A stretch of 64,000 nucleotides of DNA from Nostoc spongiaeforme FACHB-130 (lineage in GTDB: Bacteria; Cyanobacteriota; Cyanobacteriia; Cyanobacteriales; Nostocaceae), in assembly GCF_014698475.1 (NCBI RefSeq), contig NZ_JACJTB010000001.1, forward strand, positions 434,001 to 498,000. Reading direction: 5' to 3'. The notes under the pieces were generated by a model, which was not told the origin of the DNA, did no database searches, and was given only the letters and a program-made list of their open reading frames with translations. Below are positions 43,083 through 52,094 of the stretch, piece by piece; the stretch's first letter is position 1; every line of letters begins with the position of its first letter. The position numbers were made by a program, and so were the translations under genes.

Positions 43083-44363
43083 TCATCCCATTTTCCGTAC
43101 AGTCACCACAGGTAATTGCACTGTAACATTAGTACCAGATGCAGCATCAGAATGAATAGATAATTCCCCACCATGAGCATGAACAATGCGTTTAGAAATT
43201 GCTAATCCCAATCCAGTTCCGTTAGATTTTGTGGAGAAAAATGGCTGCGTTAGTTGTGAGATAATTTCGGCTGGAATTGGCTCACCGCCATTACAAACAT
43301 TAATTCTAACTTGATCTAAAGATGAATTTTTTACTTCCCAGATAATCACATCTCCACAGGAAACTGCCTCACAAGCGTTACGCACAATATTAATAAATAC
43401 TTGTTTGAGCTTGTCTTTATCTCCTAAAATTTTGATTGGGTTTGGGCTAGGAATAAATTTAATTTCCCGTTCTAATGCTTCTGGCATTCCCCAAATTAAT
43501 TTCAGCAACTCTCGAATAAAATTATTGACCTCTAACTCATCCAGTTTTAACACTTGAGGTTTCGCATAAAGCAAAATTTCACTCAATAGATTTTCTAACC
43601 GAGAAGCTTCACCTAATGCTAACGATAATCGCTCTTGCGATGCAGGGTTCAAACTAGTTTTTTGGAAATACTTTAATCCCATGAGCATTGTCGTCAAAGG
43701 ATTGCGAATTTCATGGACAATCATGGCAGCAAATTCACCAATTGCTGCGAGGCGTTCTTGTTCTACTAGTTTGGCTTGGGCGGTTCGCAGTTCAATAGTA
43801 CGTTTTTCTACTTCTGATTCTAAAATTTGATTAAATTCGCACTGTTGTTGGTAGAGATAATAATTATCTATGGCTGTAGCTGCGCGTTCGGCAAATACTT
43901 CAGCGACTTGAATTTCTTCTGGTGTAAATGCTCTGTACTGGCGATGAAAAGAGCAGATTGTACCAATGACTTTTCCTTCTGCTGTTTTTAAGGGTATGCC
44001 CAAATAAGCACAGTAACCTTCGGGAATCTGCCCATACTCTGGATTTTTCACTGCATCTTCTACAGCCAAAGGGCGACCAATTTCGATTACTGTGCCAGTG
44101 AGTAAACCATGTAGTGAATAAACATGCTCACCCTCCCCCATATCAAGACTACTGGCTAGTACTCTCTCAAAACCTTTTTGGCAAACAGTCACGACTGACC
44201 AATCGATTTCTAATAACTCGCTGACTCCACAGGCAATGCTTTGTAGGTAGCTAGATAGTTCTCCAGAGCGATAGTTCAAACAAGATAAAAATGCGATCGC
44301 TCGTCTTTCGCGCTGCCATAGTTGTTTTTGCAACAAACTTGTTTTACCATCAGCTTTACTCAT
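43083..44363 (-). CDS. GAF-domain sensor histidine kinase
   Basis: A 426-residue soluble kinase. A GAF domain (about 40-170) is followed by a coiled linker (FNQILESEVEKRTIELRTAQ), the H box AMIVHEIRNPLTTML, the N box FINIVRNACEAV and the G2 box SNGTGLGLAISKRIVHAHGG. The G1 box is NGGEPIPAEII, diverging from the usual DxGxGI. No receiver domain and no membrane helix, so it should sense an intracellular ligand or redox signal. No response regulator gene lies adjacent. Confidence 0.9.
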   Translation of the reverse strand: MSKADGKTSLLQKQLWQRERRAIAFLSCLNYRSGELSSYLQSIACGVSELLEIDWSVVTVCQKGFERVLASSLDMGEGEHVYSLHGLLTGTVIEIGRPLAVEDAVKNPEYGQIPEGYCAYLGIPLKTAEGKVIGTICSFHRQYRAFTPEEIQVAEVFAERAATAIDNYYLYQQQCEFNQILESEVEKRTIELRTAQAKLVEQERLAAIGEFAAMIVHEIRNPLTTMLMGLKYFQKTSLNPASQERLSLALGEASRLENLLSEILLYAKPQVLKLDELEVNNFIRELLKLIWGMPEALEREIKFIPSPNPIKILGDKDKLKQVFINIVRNACEAVSCGDVIIWEVKNSSLDQVRINVCNGGEPIPAEIISQLTQPFFSTKSNGTGLGLAISKRIVHAHGGELSIHSDAASGTNVTVQLPVVTVRKMG

Positions 44364-45155
44364 ATATGCCTGTTGCAGAAGTTAATATTTTTTTATAATC
44401 ATTAATCCTAAGTTCAAAACTTTTGCCAGGGATACTTCTGGTTTTTTAGAATAATTTAATAACTTTGGATTTTGATTTTATCAATCTAAACAATACTATA
44501 ATTGCCCTCTTAAATACTAGAGATTTATATTTTTTTTACTATTTTAATAAATTTTAATATTATCGAAAATTGGATATTAAACGACCAAGTAAAATAGTTT
44601 ACTATTTATTGAGAATAACTATTTTTTTATCACAAGTATAGAAGTTAATTTTAGGTTAATATCCGTTAAAAACTAGCTAACCAATAATAATTTATTTTTT
44701 GAATGACTGGAATAAAAACTCAGACAAATTTTCATGTCTTGACTTGTAATAACTATTGATATCTCGAATGATTATCAACCCCTAATGTAGCCAGAATCAC
44801 AATGCGATAGCTATTACAGCAAATAACATTATTTCAAGCGTACCATACTCCCAGAAGAAAACTCAAGTAAATCGATGAAATGGCAGATTAAAAGGAGTTT
44901 TCAGAATAATAAAAGTTATGGCAAAGTGACGCGAGCAAAGTTCATCTGATGCTTATCTGTAATCATGCGTAATTAAATTTCTTCATCAAGAAAAAACAGT
45001 ATTTATACTGGGTGCAATTGTAAAAAATAAAGCGTATTTTTGATATATATGATACTCATTACATCACTAAACAAGGCAACTCTGAATTAGTTAAGTACAA
45101 AAGTGATTTTGAGTGCCTAGAAAACTGACTCAATATTTATGCGTGGGTATTTAGT
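44364..45155. other. 790-bp AT-rich leader/promoter region upstream of the TPS cluster
   Basis: Very AT-rich sequence without genes between the divergent kinase and tpsB. It probably contains the promoter for the 17-kb TPS cluster. No clear regulator site identified. Confidence 0.45.
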
Positions 45156-46937
45156 GTGAAGACAAAATTTATAATTAGCCATACACACAAGCATCAAATG
45201 ATTTTTAAACCGCGCATAACAACACTGAAACCTTTAACCTTCGGGTTTGTTATTGCCGCAGTATTGTGTAATTATCATCAGGTATACGGACAAACTGCCA
45301 ACCCGCAGAGTTTACCACCAGGAAGGATAGAAGAAATTCCAGTTACGCCCTTACCATCAGATGCGCTACCACAACCATCAGAACAAGAGCCATTACTTCC
45401 GCCTGTGGAATTACCTGATCAATCAACTACAGGAGAGGATGATCCTAATATTAAATTCCGGGTAGAGCGCATTGAAGTTGTTGGCAGTACAGTATTTACA
45501 CCAAAAGATTTTGCACCGATTACAGCTCCTTTTGTGGGGCGCGAAGTATCCTTTGCAGAGTTATTACAAGTCAAAGAAGCTATTAGCAAGTTCTACACTG
45601 ATAAAGGCTATGTCACGACTGGGGCTTTAATTTCACCCCAAACACTAGATGCAGGAGTTGTCAAAATTCAGGTAGTGGAAGGTAGTTTGCCAGAAATTAA
45701 AATCGTGGGTAATCGACGATTGAATAGCAACTACATTCGCGATCGCATTCGTCTAGGTGCCGGAAAACCCCTAAATGTGCCACGCTTATTAGAAAAACTG
45801 CAACTACTCCGGCTCGATCCACGCATTAAAAACATCTCTGCGGAATTGCAAACTGGTACAACTCCCGGAACTAATATTTTACTTGTCGAAGTTCAAGAAG
45901 CCGACACCTTCACAGGATCAATCAGTTTGGATAACGGGCGATCGCCTAGCGTTGGTAGTTTTCGCCGGGGTATAGATGTCCAAGAGGCCAATCTATTAGG
46001 CTTAGGCGATACCTTGAGTGTGGGCTATACCAATACCAATGGTAGTAATACAATTGCCGCTAGTTACACATTGCCTGTGAATGCTTACAACGGCGCTTTA
46101 TCTTTTAGTGTTAATCAAGGCTGGAACAACGTTATTGAAGAACCTTTCAGCGTTCTGGATATTCAGTCAAATAGCACCGCGTACGAATTCGGATTTCGCC
46201 AACCATTACTGCAAAAACCAACCCAAGAATTAGCCGTGGGGCTATCATTCTCCCGCCAAGAAAGTCAAACAATCATTGGTCTAGATAATATTGGCGGCTT
46301 TCCTTTATCCCCTGGTGCCGACGAGAATGGCAGAACCAAAATTTCTGCCTTGCGTTTCACCCAAGAGTATACCCACCGCAGCAGTACACAAGTTTTCGCC
46401 GCGCGATCGCAATTTAGTTTGGGAGTCGATTGGTTGGGAGCTAGTGTCAGTGAAGAGGCTCCTGATAGTCGCTTTTTTAGTTGGCGAGGACAAGCACAGT
46501 GGGTCAGACAATTTGCCCCAGATACCTTGTTTTTAACTAGGGCTGATTTACAACTAGCCGCAAATAACCTAGTACCTTTAGAGCAATTTGGACTAGGTGG
46601 ACAACTAAGCGTGCGGGGTTATCGCCAAGATACATTACTCACAGATAGCGGCTTTTTGTTTTCCTCAGAATTTCGCTTTCCCATTGTGCGTGCTAACAAA
46701 ATCCAAGGAGTTTTACAACTAGCACCATTTGTTGATGTCGGTCAAGGCTGGAATACCAAGGGTAATAATCCTTCCACCAATACCTTAGTCGGTGCAGGGT
46801 TTGGGCTGTTATGGAAACAAGGAAATAACTTTTCTGCCCGTTTGGATTGGGGCATTCCTATCATCTCTGTGGATGGCGACAAGCGATCGCTCCAAGAAAA
46901 CGGATTGTACTTCTCTATGCAGTACTCACTGTTTTAA
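45156..46937 (+). CDS. TpsB-type two-partner secretion transporter (ShlB/FhaC family)
   Basis: A 593-residue outer-membrane protein. A GTG at 45156 or an ATG at 45198 could be the start. After the signal peptide and a Pro-rich linker (SLPPGRIEEIPVTPLPSDAL), residues about 100-175 are a POTRA domain (FRVERIEVVGSTVFTPKDFA) and 175-250 a second one. The rest forms a 16-strand barrel with the conserved GGQLSVRGYRQD motif that lines the pore. It secretes TpsA partners, and six such genes follow on the same strand, beginning 84 bp downstream. Confidence 0.94.
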   Translation: MKTKFIISHTHKHQMIFKPRITTLKPLTFGFVIAAVLCNYHQVYGQTANPQSLPPGRIEEIPVTPLPSDALPQPSEQEPLLPPVELPDQSTTGEDDPNIKFRVERIEVVGSTVFTPKDFAPITAPFVGREVSFAELLQVKEAISKFYTDKGYVTTGALISPQTLDAGVVKIQVVEGSLPEIKIVGNRRLNSNYIRDRIRLGAGKPLNVPRLLEKLQLLRLDPRIKNISAELQTGTTPGTNILLVEVQEADTFTGSISLDNGRSPSVGSFRRGIDVQEANLLGLGDTLSVGYTNTNGSNTIAASYTLPVNAYNGALSFSVNQGWNNVIEEPFSVLDIQSNSTAYEFGFRQPLLQKPTQELAVGLSFSRQESQTIIGLDNIGGFPLSPGADENGRTKISALRFTQEYTHRSSTQVFAARSQFSLGVDWLGASVSEEAPDSRFFSWRGQAQWVRQFAPDTLFLTRADLQLAANNLVPLEQFGLGGQLSVRGYRQDTLLTDSGFLFSSEFRFPIVRANKIQGVLQLAPFVDVGQGWNTKGNNPSTNTLVGAGFGLLWKQGNNFSARLDWGIPIISVDGDKRSLQENGLYFSMQYSLF

Positions 46938-47020
46938 TCAAAGTGATTAACAATTCCTTTGATGGGGAATCCTAAATTTAGGCAATTGGAAATTGTGGGT
47001 ATCAAGGGCGAACTAAAAAT

Positions 47021-49480
47021 ATGAAAACAAGTATAGTTGCAAGTGGGATAGGATTAGCTATTATGCTCCTATGGAGTAATGCTGCCAATGCCGAGGTGAA
47101 AACTGACGGCACACTCGGCACCGCAGTGTCTCAACCAAGCAGCACTAGCTTTGATATTACCAACGGTACCCAGTATGGAAGTAACCTCTTTCATAGCTTC
47201 GGCCAATTTTCCATACCTAACGGTACTACTGTCACGTTCCAAAATCCTACTAGTGTACAAAACATCTTCGCCCGCGTCACAGGTGGTAGTTTATCAAATA
47301 TAGATGGCACAATCAGCGCCCAAGGTAGTGCGAATTTATTTCTACTGAATCCTGCCGGGATTTTATTTGGGGCTAACGCTAAACTGAGCATCGGCGGTTC
47401 TTTTGTCGGGACAACCGCCGATAGCATAGTATTTGCCGATGGGTTGAAGTTTAGCGCCACCAACACCACATCTCCGTCCTTATTAACCATGAGCGTCCCC
47501 GTTGGATTACAACTTGGCAGCAATCCAGGAATGATTACTGTTCAAGGAGCCGGCCATAATGCCAATTTTCTTGCATCAACCCAGATATCTGGACTCAATA
47601 TTGGCACCAGGGGATTACAAGTACAATCTGGCAAAACTCTAGCATTAGTAGGTGGAAATATTGCCTTGGATGGCGGGTTACTCTCTGCACCGGGAGGACA
47701 AATAGAACTGGGTAGCATCAGCAACGCTAACGTGACTCTCAATTCCACTTCCCAAGGATTTACCCTGAGTTATCCCAATACTGGGAATTTTGGTGATATT
47801 ACTCTGACCCAACGTGCTTTAGCATCTACACGCGATCTCAGCCGAGAAAATGGCGGATCTGTCAAGATTCAAGGAAAACAGGTCAGCATCCGCGATGGTT
47901 CTTTGGTATTTGTTCAAAATCGTAGTAACCAAGCTGCTGGTGATATTGTTGTTAATGCTACAGAAGCATTGAATATTATCGGTAAGTCCCCTAAGTTTAC
48001 AAGTTCTAGCAGTTTAGTTAATGACACCGTATCTTCTGCGGCCGCAGGGCATATCATCGTTAATACCCCGAAGTTAAATATTGATCAAGGTGGTTACATC
48101 ATCAACCGCACATTTAGCGCCGCTACTGGGGGTAACATTATCATCAATAGTGATGCAATAGATGTCAATGGTTTTGCACCGGGTGATCCTTCTCCTTTTC
48201 GAGCCGTCAGCCAAATATTAGCCGCTTCTTTTGGTAAAGGAAAAGGTGGAGATATTTCCATTACTACGCAAGATTTATCTGTTTCAGCCGGAGCCAATAT
48301 CGCAGCTAGACCTTATTCGTCAGGTAAGGGCGGCGATCTGAATATCAAGGCAGATACAATCCAGGTATTAGGTGCAGGAACGCCAAAAGGTAGTTATTTT
48401 ACTTTAGTTTCTGCCGCCACATTCGGGCCTGGTGATGCAGGTAATTTGGACATTAAAACCCGTAAATTATCTGTTCAAGGTGGTGCTAGAGTATCGGCTT
48501 CAAGTATAGTTTTAGGCAATGCAGGTTCACTGACTATCAATGCTTCCGAATCCATTGATGTGAGTGGGATGAAACCTGGAGAAACCCCCAGCTATATTGG
48601 TACTGCTGTTTTGCCTGTAGGCGCTTTTAGTACAATTTCCCGTGCTAATGCTGGCAATACTACTATTAACGCCCCCATTGTTAACGTTTCTGATGGGGCG
48701 ACGATTTTTGTCCAAAATACTGGCTCTGGTACAGCTGGTAATCTGCTCATTAATGCCAATACCCTGACACTCAAAAATGGTGGCAACCTTTTAGCCTCAA
48801 CAAAAGCAGGCGAAGGTGGTAACATCAACCTGCAACTGCGAGATTTATTACTCATGCGTGATGCTGGCTTTATTAATGCCGAAGCAGGTGGTACTGGCAA
48901 TGGTGGCAATATTATTATTAATGCTCCAGTAATTGTTGGGCTAGAAAATAGTGATATTATTGCCAATGCCGTGCAGGGAAAAGGCGGAAATATTGCAATT
49001 ACAACTCAAGGTATTATTGGTCTTAAATTCCGCAATACTCTGACACCAAGAGTTGATGTGAGCAATGATATTACAGCGAGTTCTGCATTTAATTTGAATG
49101 GCTCAGTAGAAATTAACAATGTTGGTGTTGACCCCAATTCAGGTTTAGTTGAATTACCAGCAAATGTCACTGACCCATCGCAAAAAATAGCTAGTGGTTG
49201 TACTGTCAATACTAGTAGTAGTTTTGTTGCCATTGGTAGAGGTGGAATACCGCAAAATCCAACACAGGATATAAGGAGCGATCGCACCTGGTCAGATACT
49301 CGTGATATCTCTGCATTCTACACCAAACAACCAGCACAAGCCCAAATACAAAAATCTCCAGAAACACTTGTCCAAGCTACTTCCTGGCGACGTAATTCTC
49401 AAGGAAAAATTGAATTAGTTGCTGTTCACATTGGCTATACACAACCGGATTTAACTTGTGCTGCTGTTCATAAAAGCTGA
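47021..49480 (+). CDS. TpsA exoprotein 1 (filamentous-haemagglutinin type)
   Basis: An 819-residue secreted beta-helix protein. The signal peptide ends NAANA|EVKTDGTLGTAV. The TPS secretion domain (about 25-260) has the family motif LFLLNPAGILFGANAKLSIG. The body is a beta helix of imperfect repeats (GNAGSLTINASESIDVSG). The tail repeats the cluster's common module: NSDIIANAVQGKGGNI, VDPNSGLVELPANV, IASGC, RGGIPQNPTQDIRSDRTWSD, QGKIELVA and LTCAAV. The only cysteines seen in the mature chain are those two. Confidence 0.93.
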   Translation: MKTSIVASGIGLAIMLLWSNAANAEVKTDGTLGTAVSQPSSTSFDITNGTQYGSNLFHSFGQFSIPNGTTVTFQNPTSVQNIFARVTGGSLSNIDGTISAQGSANLFLLNPAGILFGANAKLSIGGSFVGTTADSIVFADGLKFSATNTTSPSLLTMSVPVGLQLGSNPGMITVQGAGHNANFLASTQISGLNIGTRGLQVQSGKTLALVGGNIALDGGLLSAPGGQIELGSISNANVTLNSTSQGFTLSYPNTGNFGDITLTQRALASTRDLSRENGGSVKIQGKQVSIRDGSLVFVQNRSNQAAGDIVVNATEALNIIGKSPKFTSSSSLVNDTVSSAAAGHIIVNTPKLNIDQGGYIINRTFSAATGGNIIINSDAIDVNGFAPGDPSPFRAVSQILAASFGKGKGGDISITTQDLSVSAGANIAARPYSSGKGGDLNIKADTIQVLGAGTPKGSYFTLVSAATFGPGDAGNLDIKTRKLSVQGGARVSASSIVLGNAGSLTINASESIDVSGMKPGETPSYIGTAVLPVGAFSTISRANAGNTTINAPIVNVSDGATIFVQNTGSGTAGNLLINANTLTLKNGGNLLASTKAGEGGNINLQLRDLLLMRDAGFINAEAGGTGNGGNIIINAPVIVGLENSDIIANAVQGKGGNIAITTQGIIGLKFRNTLTPRVDVSNDITASSAFNLNGSVEINNVGVDPNSGLVELPANVTDPSQKIASGCTVNTSSSFVAIGRGGIPQNPTQDIRSDRTWSDTRDISAFYTKQPAQAQIQKSPETLVQATSWRRNSQGKIELVAVHIGYTQPDLTCAAVHKS

Positions 49481-49600
49481 AAAAAACTCACCATAACATT
49501 ACACAGCTACCCCAATAGCAAAATTTATTTTGGGAAAAATAGACACAAGATAAATAATTACAAATAAGTTGATGAAAGTAACTTTTGCTAACTTAGGTTT
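49480..49600 (+). repeat. duplicated intergenic segment (copy A)
   Basis: The sequence from the end of TpsA1 through the spacer into the TpsA2 start (CTCACCATAACATTACACAG, CTACCCCAATAGCAAA, TGGGAAAA, then GATGAAAGTAACTTTTGCTA) is nearly the same as at 54783-54905 between TpsA3 and TpsA4. Confidence 0.85.
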
Positions 49601-52034
49601 AATAGGTGCATTCTACATCTTAGCTATTGGTAACAGCCATGTTCAGGCAGAAGTCAGACCCGATGGTACTCTCGGCACTGCTGTGTCTGGAAGTAATAGT
49701 TACAACATTACTGGCGGGACTGTTGTTGGCAATAATTTATTTCATAGCTTTAGCCAATTCTCTATTCCTACAGGTGGTTCTGCCACATTCGGCAGTAATT
49801 CTGGCATCCAAAACATTTTTAGTCGGGTGACTGGTGGTGATGTTTCTGATATTAATGGTTCCATCACAACTAATAGCGGTGTAAATCTTTTCTTACTCAA
49901 CCCTGCGGGGATTATATTTGGAGAAAAAGCTCGCTTAAATGTGGGTGGTTCTTTTGTGGGAACAACTGCTCATAGCATCAAATTTGCTGATGGCAAAGAG
50001 TTCAGCACCAACATAACTCAATCCCCATTGTTAAGCATGAGTGTACCTGTAGGGTTACAACTTGGAGGCAATCCAGGAACTATTTCCGTGCAAGGAATGG
50101 GAAATAATAGTAAATTAGACCCCGCATTTCCTGTTTCTGGATTAACTAGTACAAATGGCTTACAGGTTAAACCTGGAAAAACACTAGCTTTAATAGGTGG
50201 TAATCTCGCTCTCGATAGTAGCTTTCTTTCTGCACCGGGAGGACGAATTGAACTAGGCAGCATAACTCAAGGCAGTGCAAATATCAATCTTACGCCACAA
50301 GCATTAACATTTAGCTATCCAAGTAATGGTTCTAGCTTTGGGAATATCCAAATGAGTCAACGTGCTGTTGTATCTGTAGAGGGAGCAAGTCCAGGTTCAA
50401 TTCAACTCCAGGGTAAACAGATTGATCTTCGGGATGGTTCTTTGCTGGTAGTACAACATTCAGGCAACAGTCAAGCAGGAGATATTACTGTTAATGCTAC
50501 AGAGTCGCTACAGGTAATTGGCAGATCCTCAGATTTTCTTAGTTCCAGTGGCATAGTCAATGAAGCTCTACTATCAGGAACCGCAGGAAATATTGTGATT
50601 AAAACTCCAACATTAACAATTGATCGCGGGGCAATTGTTATGAGTCGTAGTTATAATTCAGCCCGTGGTGGTAACATCACAGTCAATGCTAATGCAGTTT
50701 CTGTGGGTGGGGTTGATCCGCAAGATCCATCTACTGTTCCGCTCTTTGGTGTGCTTGTTGCTGCTGCTTTTGGAACTAAGCCAGGTGGAAATTTATCGAT
50801 TTCTACCAATAGCCTTTCAATTTTGGGCGGTGCTAATGTTGGTACAAGGAGCTTTTCTAGCGGTAAGGGAGGCAATGTTAAAGTTACTGCTGATACTGTG
50901 AATATCTCTAGTTTGAATGCTCCCCCTGGATCACTTTTTATCAGTTTGTTATCAGCGAATACTTTTGGCCCAGGAGATGCAGGAGATTTACGTTTAGATA
51001 CTCGGAAATTGTCAATAGAAGATGGGGGTTTAGTCTCAGTTTCGAGTGTGAGTGAAGGGGATGCTGGCAACCTTACCATTAATGCCACTGAATCAATAGA
51101 TGTGAGCGGGATGAAAGACGCAGCAAATCCTAGTTATATTGGAGCGATCGCTCGTTTATTCATACTGAGAACTCCTACAAAAATTAGTAACAATAGTACC
51201 GCTAAAGCAAATGCAGGTAGCGTCACAATTAATACTCCTAAATTAACCATTCGTGATGGCGCAAGAGTGTTTGTTGAAAATGAAATTCAAGGTGATGCAG
51301 GTACTTTAAATGTTAATGCCAATACGTTATATCTCAACAATGGTAGTAGTCTTTCTGCATCCACAAAAGCTGGTCAAGGGGGCAATATCAATCTCAAACT
51401 CCGCGATTATTTGCTTATGCGTAATGGTAGTTTCATTAATGCTGAAGCTGGTGCTGCTGGCAATGGTGGTAACATTACCATTAATTCACCTGTCATTCTG
51501 GGTTTAGAAAACAGCGATATTATTGCCAACGCTTTCCAAGGTAAAGGCGGAAATATTGACATTACAACTCAGGGGATTTTTGGTTTAGAATATCGTCCGC
51601 AACTAACACCAGAAAATGATATCACTGCTAGTTCACAATTTGGGGTGAATGGGACAGTCGAAGTGAATAATGTTGGTGTTGACCCCAATTCAGGTTTAGT
51701 AGAACTACCAGCAAATGTTACCGATCAATCGCAGCAAATAGCTAGTGGTTGTTCTAATACCAATGGCAGTAGTTTTGTCGCCACAGGACGAGGAGGAATA
51801 CCGCAAAATCCGACACAAGAATTAAGGAGCGATCGCACTTGGTCTGATGTGCGCGACATCTCTGCATTCCACACCACAAAACCTGCACAAGCCCAAATCT
51901 CTAAATCACCGGAAATACTTGTACAAGCTACTTCCTGGCAACGTAATCCTCAAGGCAAAATTGAATTAGTTGCAGCTAAATCTTCTAGTCAGGCACAACA
52001 AGTATTAACCTGTTCTGCTGTATCCGAAAAATAA
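49572..52034 (+). CDS. TpsA exoprotein 2
   Basis: An 820-residue paralogue from ATG 49572. The signal peptide ends HVQA|EVRPDGTLGTAVSG. The first 150 residues are very close to TpsA4 (EVxPDGTLGTAVSGSNSYNI, SIPTGGSATFGSNSGIQNIF), whereas the C-terminal half is closer to TpsA1. It shares NPAGIIFGEKARLNVG in the TPS domain. The C-terminal module has QQIASGC, GGIPQNPTQELRSDRTWSDV and VLTCSAV. Secreted through the upstream TpsB by inference. Confidence 0.92.
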   Translation: MKVTFANLGLIGAFYILAIGNSHVQAEVRPDGTLGTAVSGSNSYNITGGTVVGNNLFHSFSQFSIPTGGSATFGSNSGIQNIFSRVTGGDVSDINGSITTNSGVNLFLLNPAGIIFGEKARLNVGGSFVGTTAHSIKFADGKEFSTNITQSPLLSMSVPVGLQLGGNPGTISVQGMGNNSKLDPAFPVSGLTSTNGLQVKPGKTLALIGGNLALDSSFLSAPGGRIELGSITQGSANINLTPQALTFSYPSNGSSFGNIQMSQRAVVSVEGASPGSIQLQGKQIDLRDGSLLVVQHSGNSQAGDITVNATESLQVIGRSSDFLSSSGIVNEALLSGTAGNIVIKTPTLTIDRGAIVMSRSYNSARGGNITVNANAVSVGGVDPQDPSTVPLFGVLVAAAFGTKPGGNLSISTNSLSILGGANVGTRSFSSGKGGNVKVTADTVNISSLNAPPGSLFISLLSANTFGPGDAGDLRLDTRKLSIEDGGLVSVSSVSEGDAGNLTINATESIDVSGMKDAANPSYIGAIARLFILRTPTKISNNSTAKANAGSVTINTPKLTIRDGARVFVENEIQGDAGTLNVNANTLYLNNGSSLSASTKAGQGGNINLKLRDYLLMRNGSFINAEAGAAGNGGNITINSPVILGLENSDIIANAFQGKGGNIDITTQGIFGLEYRPQLTPENDITASSQFGVNGTVEVNNVGVDPNSGLVELPANVTDQSQQIASGCSNTNGSSFVATGRGGIPQNPTQELRSDRTWSDVRDISAFHTTKPAQAQISKSPEILVQATSWQRNPQGKIELVAAKSSSQAQQVLTCSAVSEK

Positions 52035-52094
52035 AGTTATAAAACATACTGATTTGGGAATCATAAATACGGAAGAAACATCAGAAATCGATTT

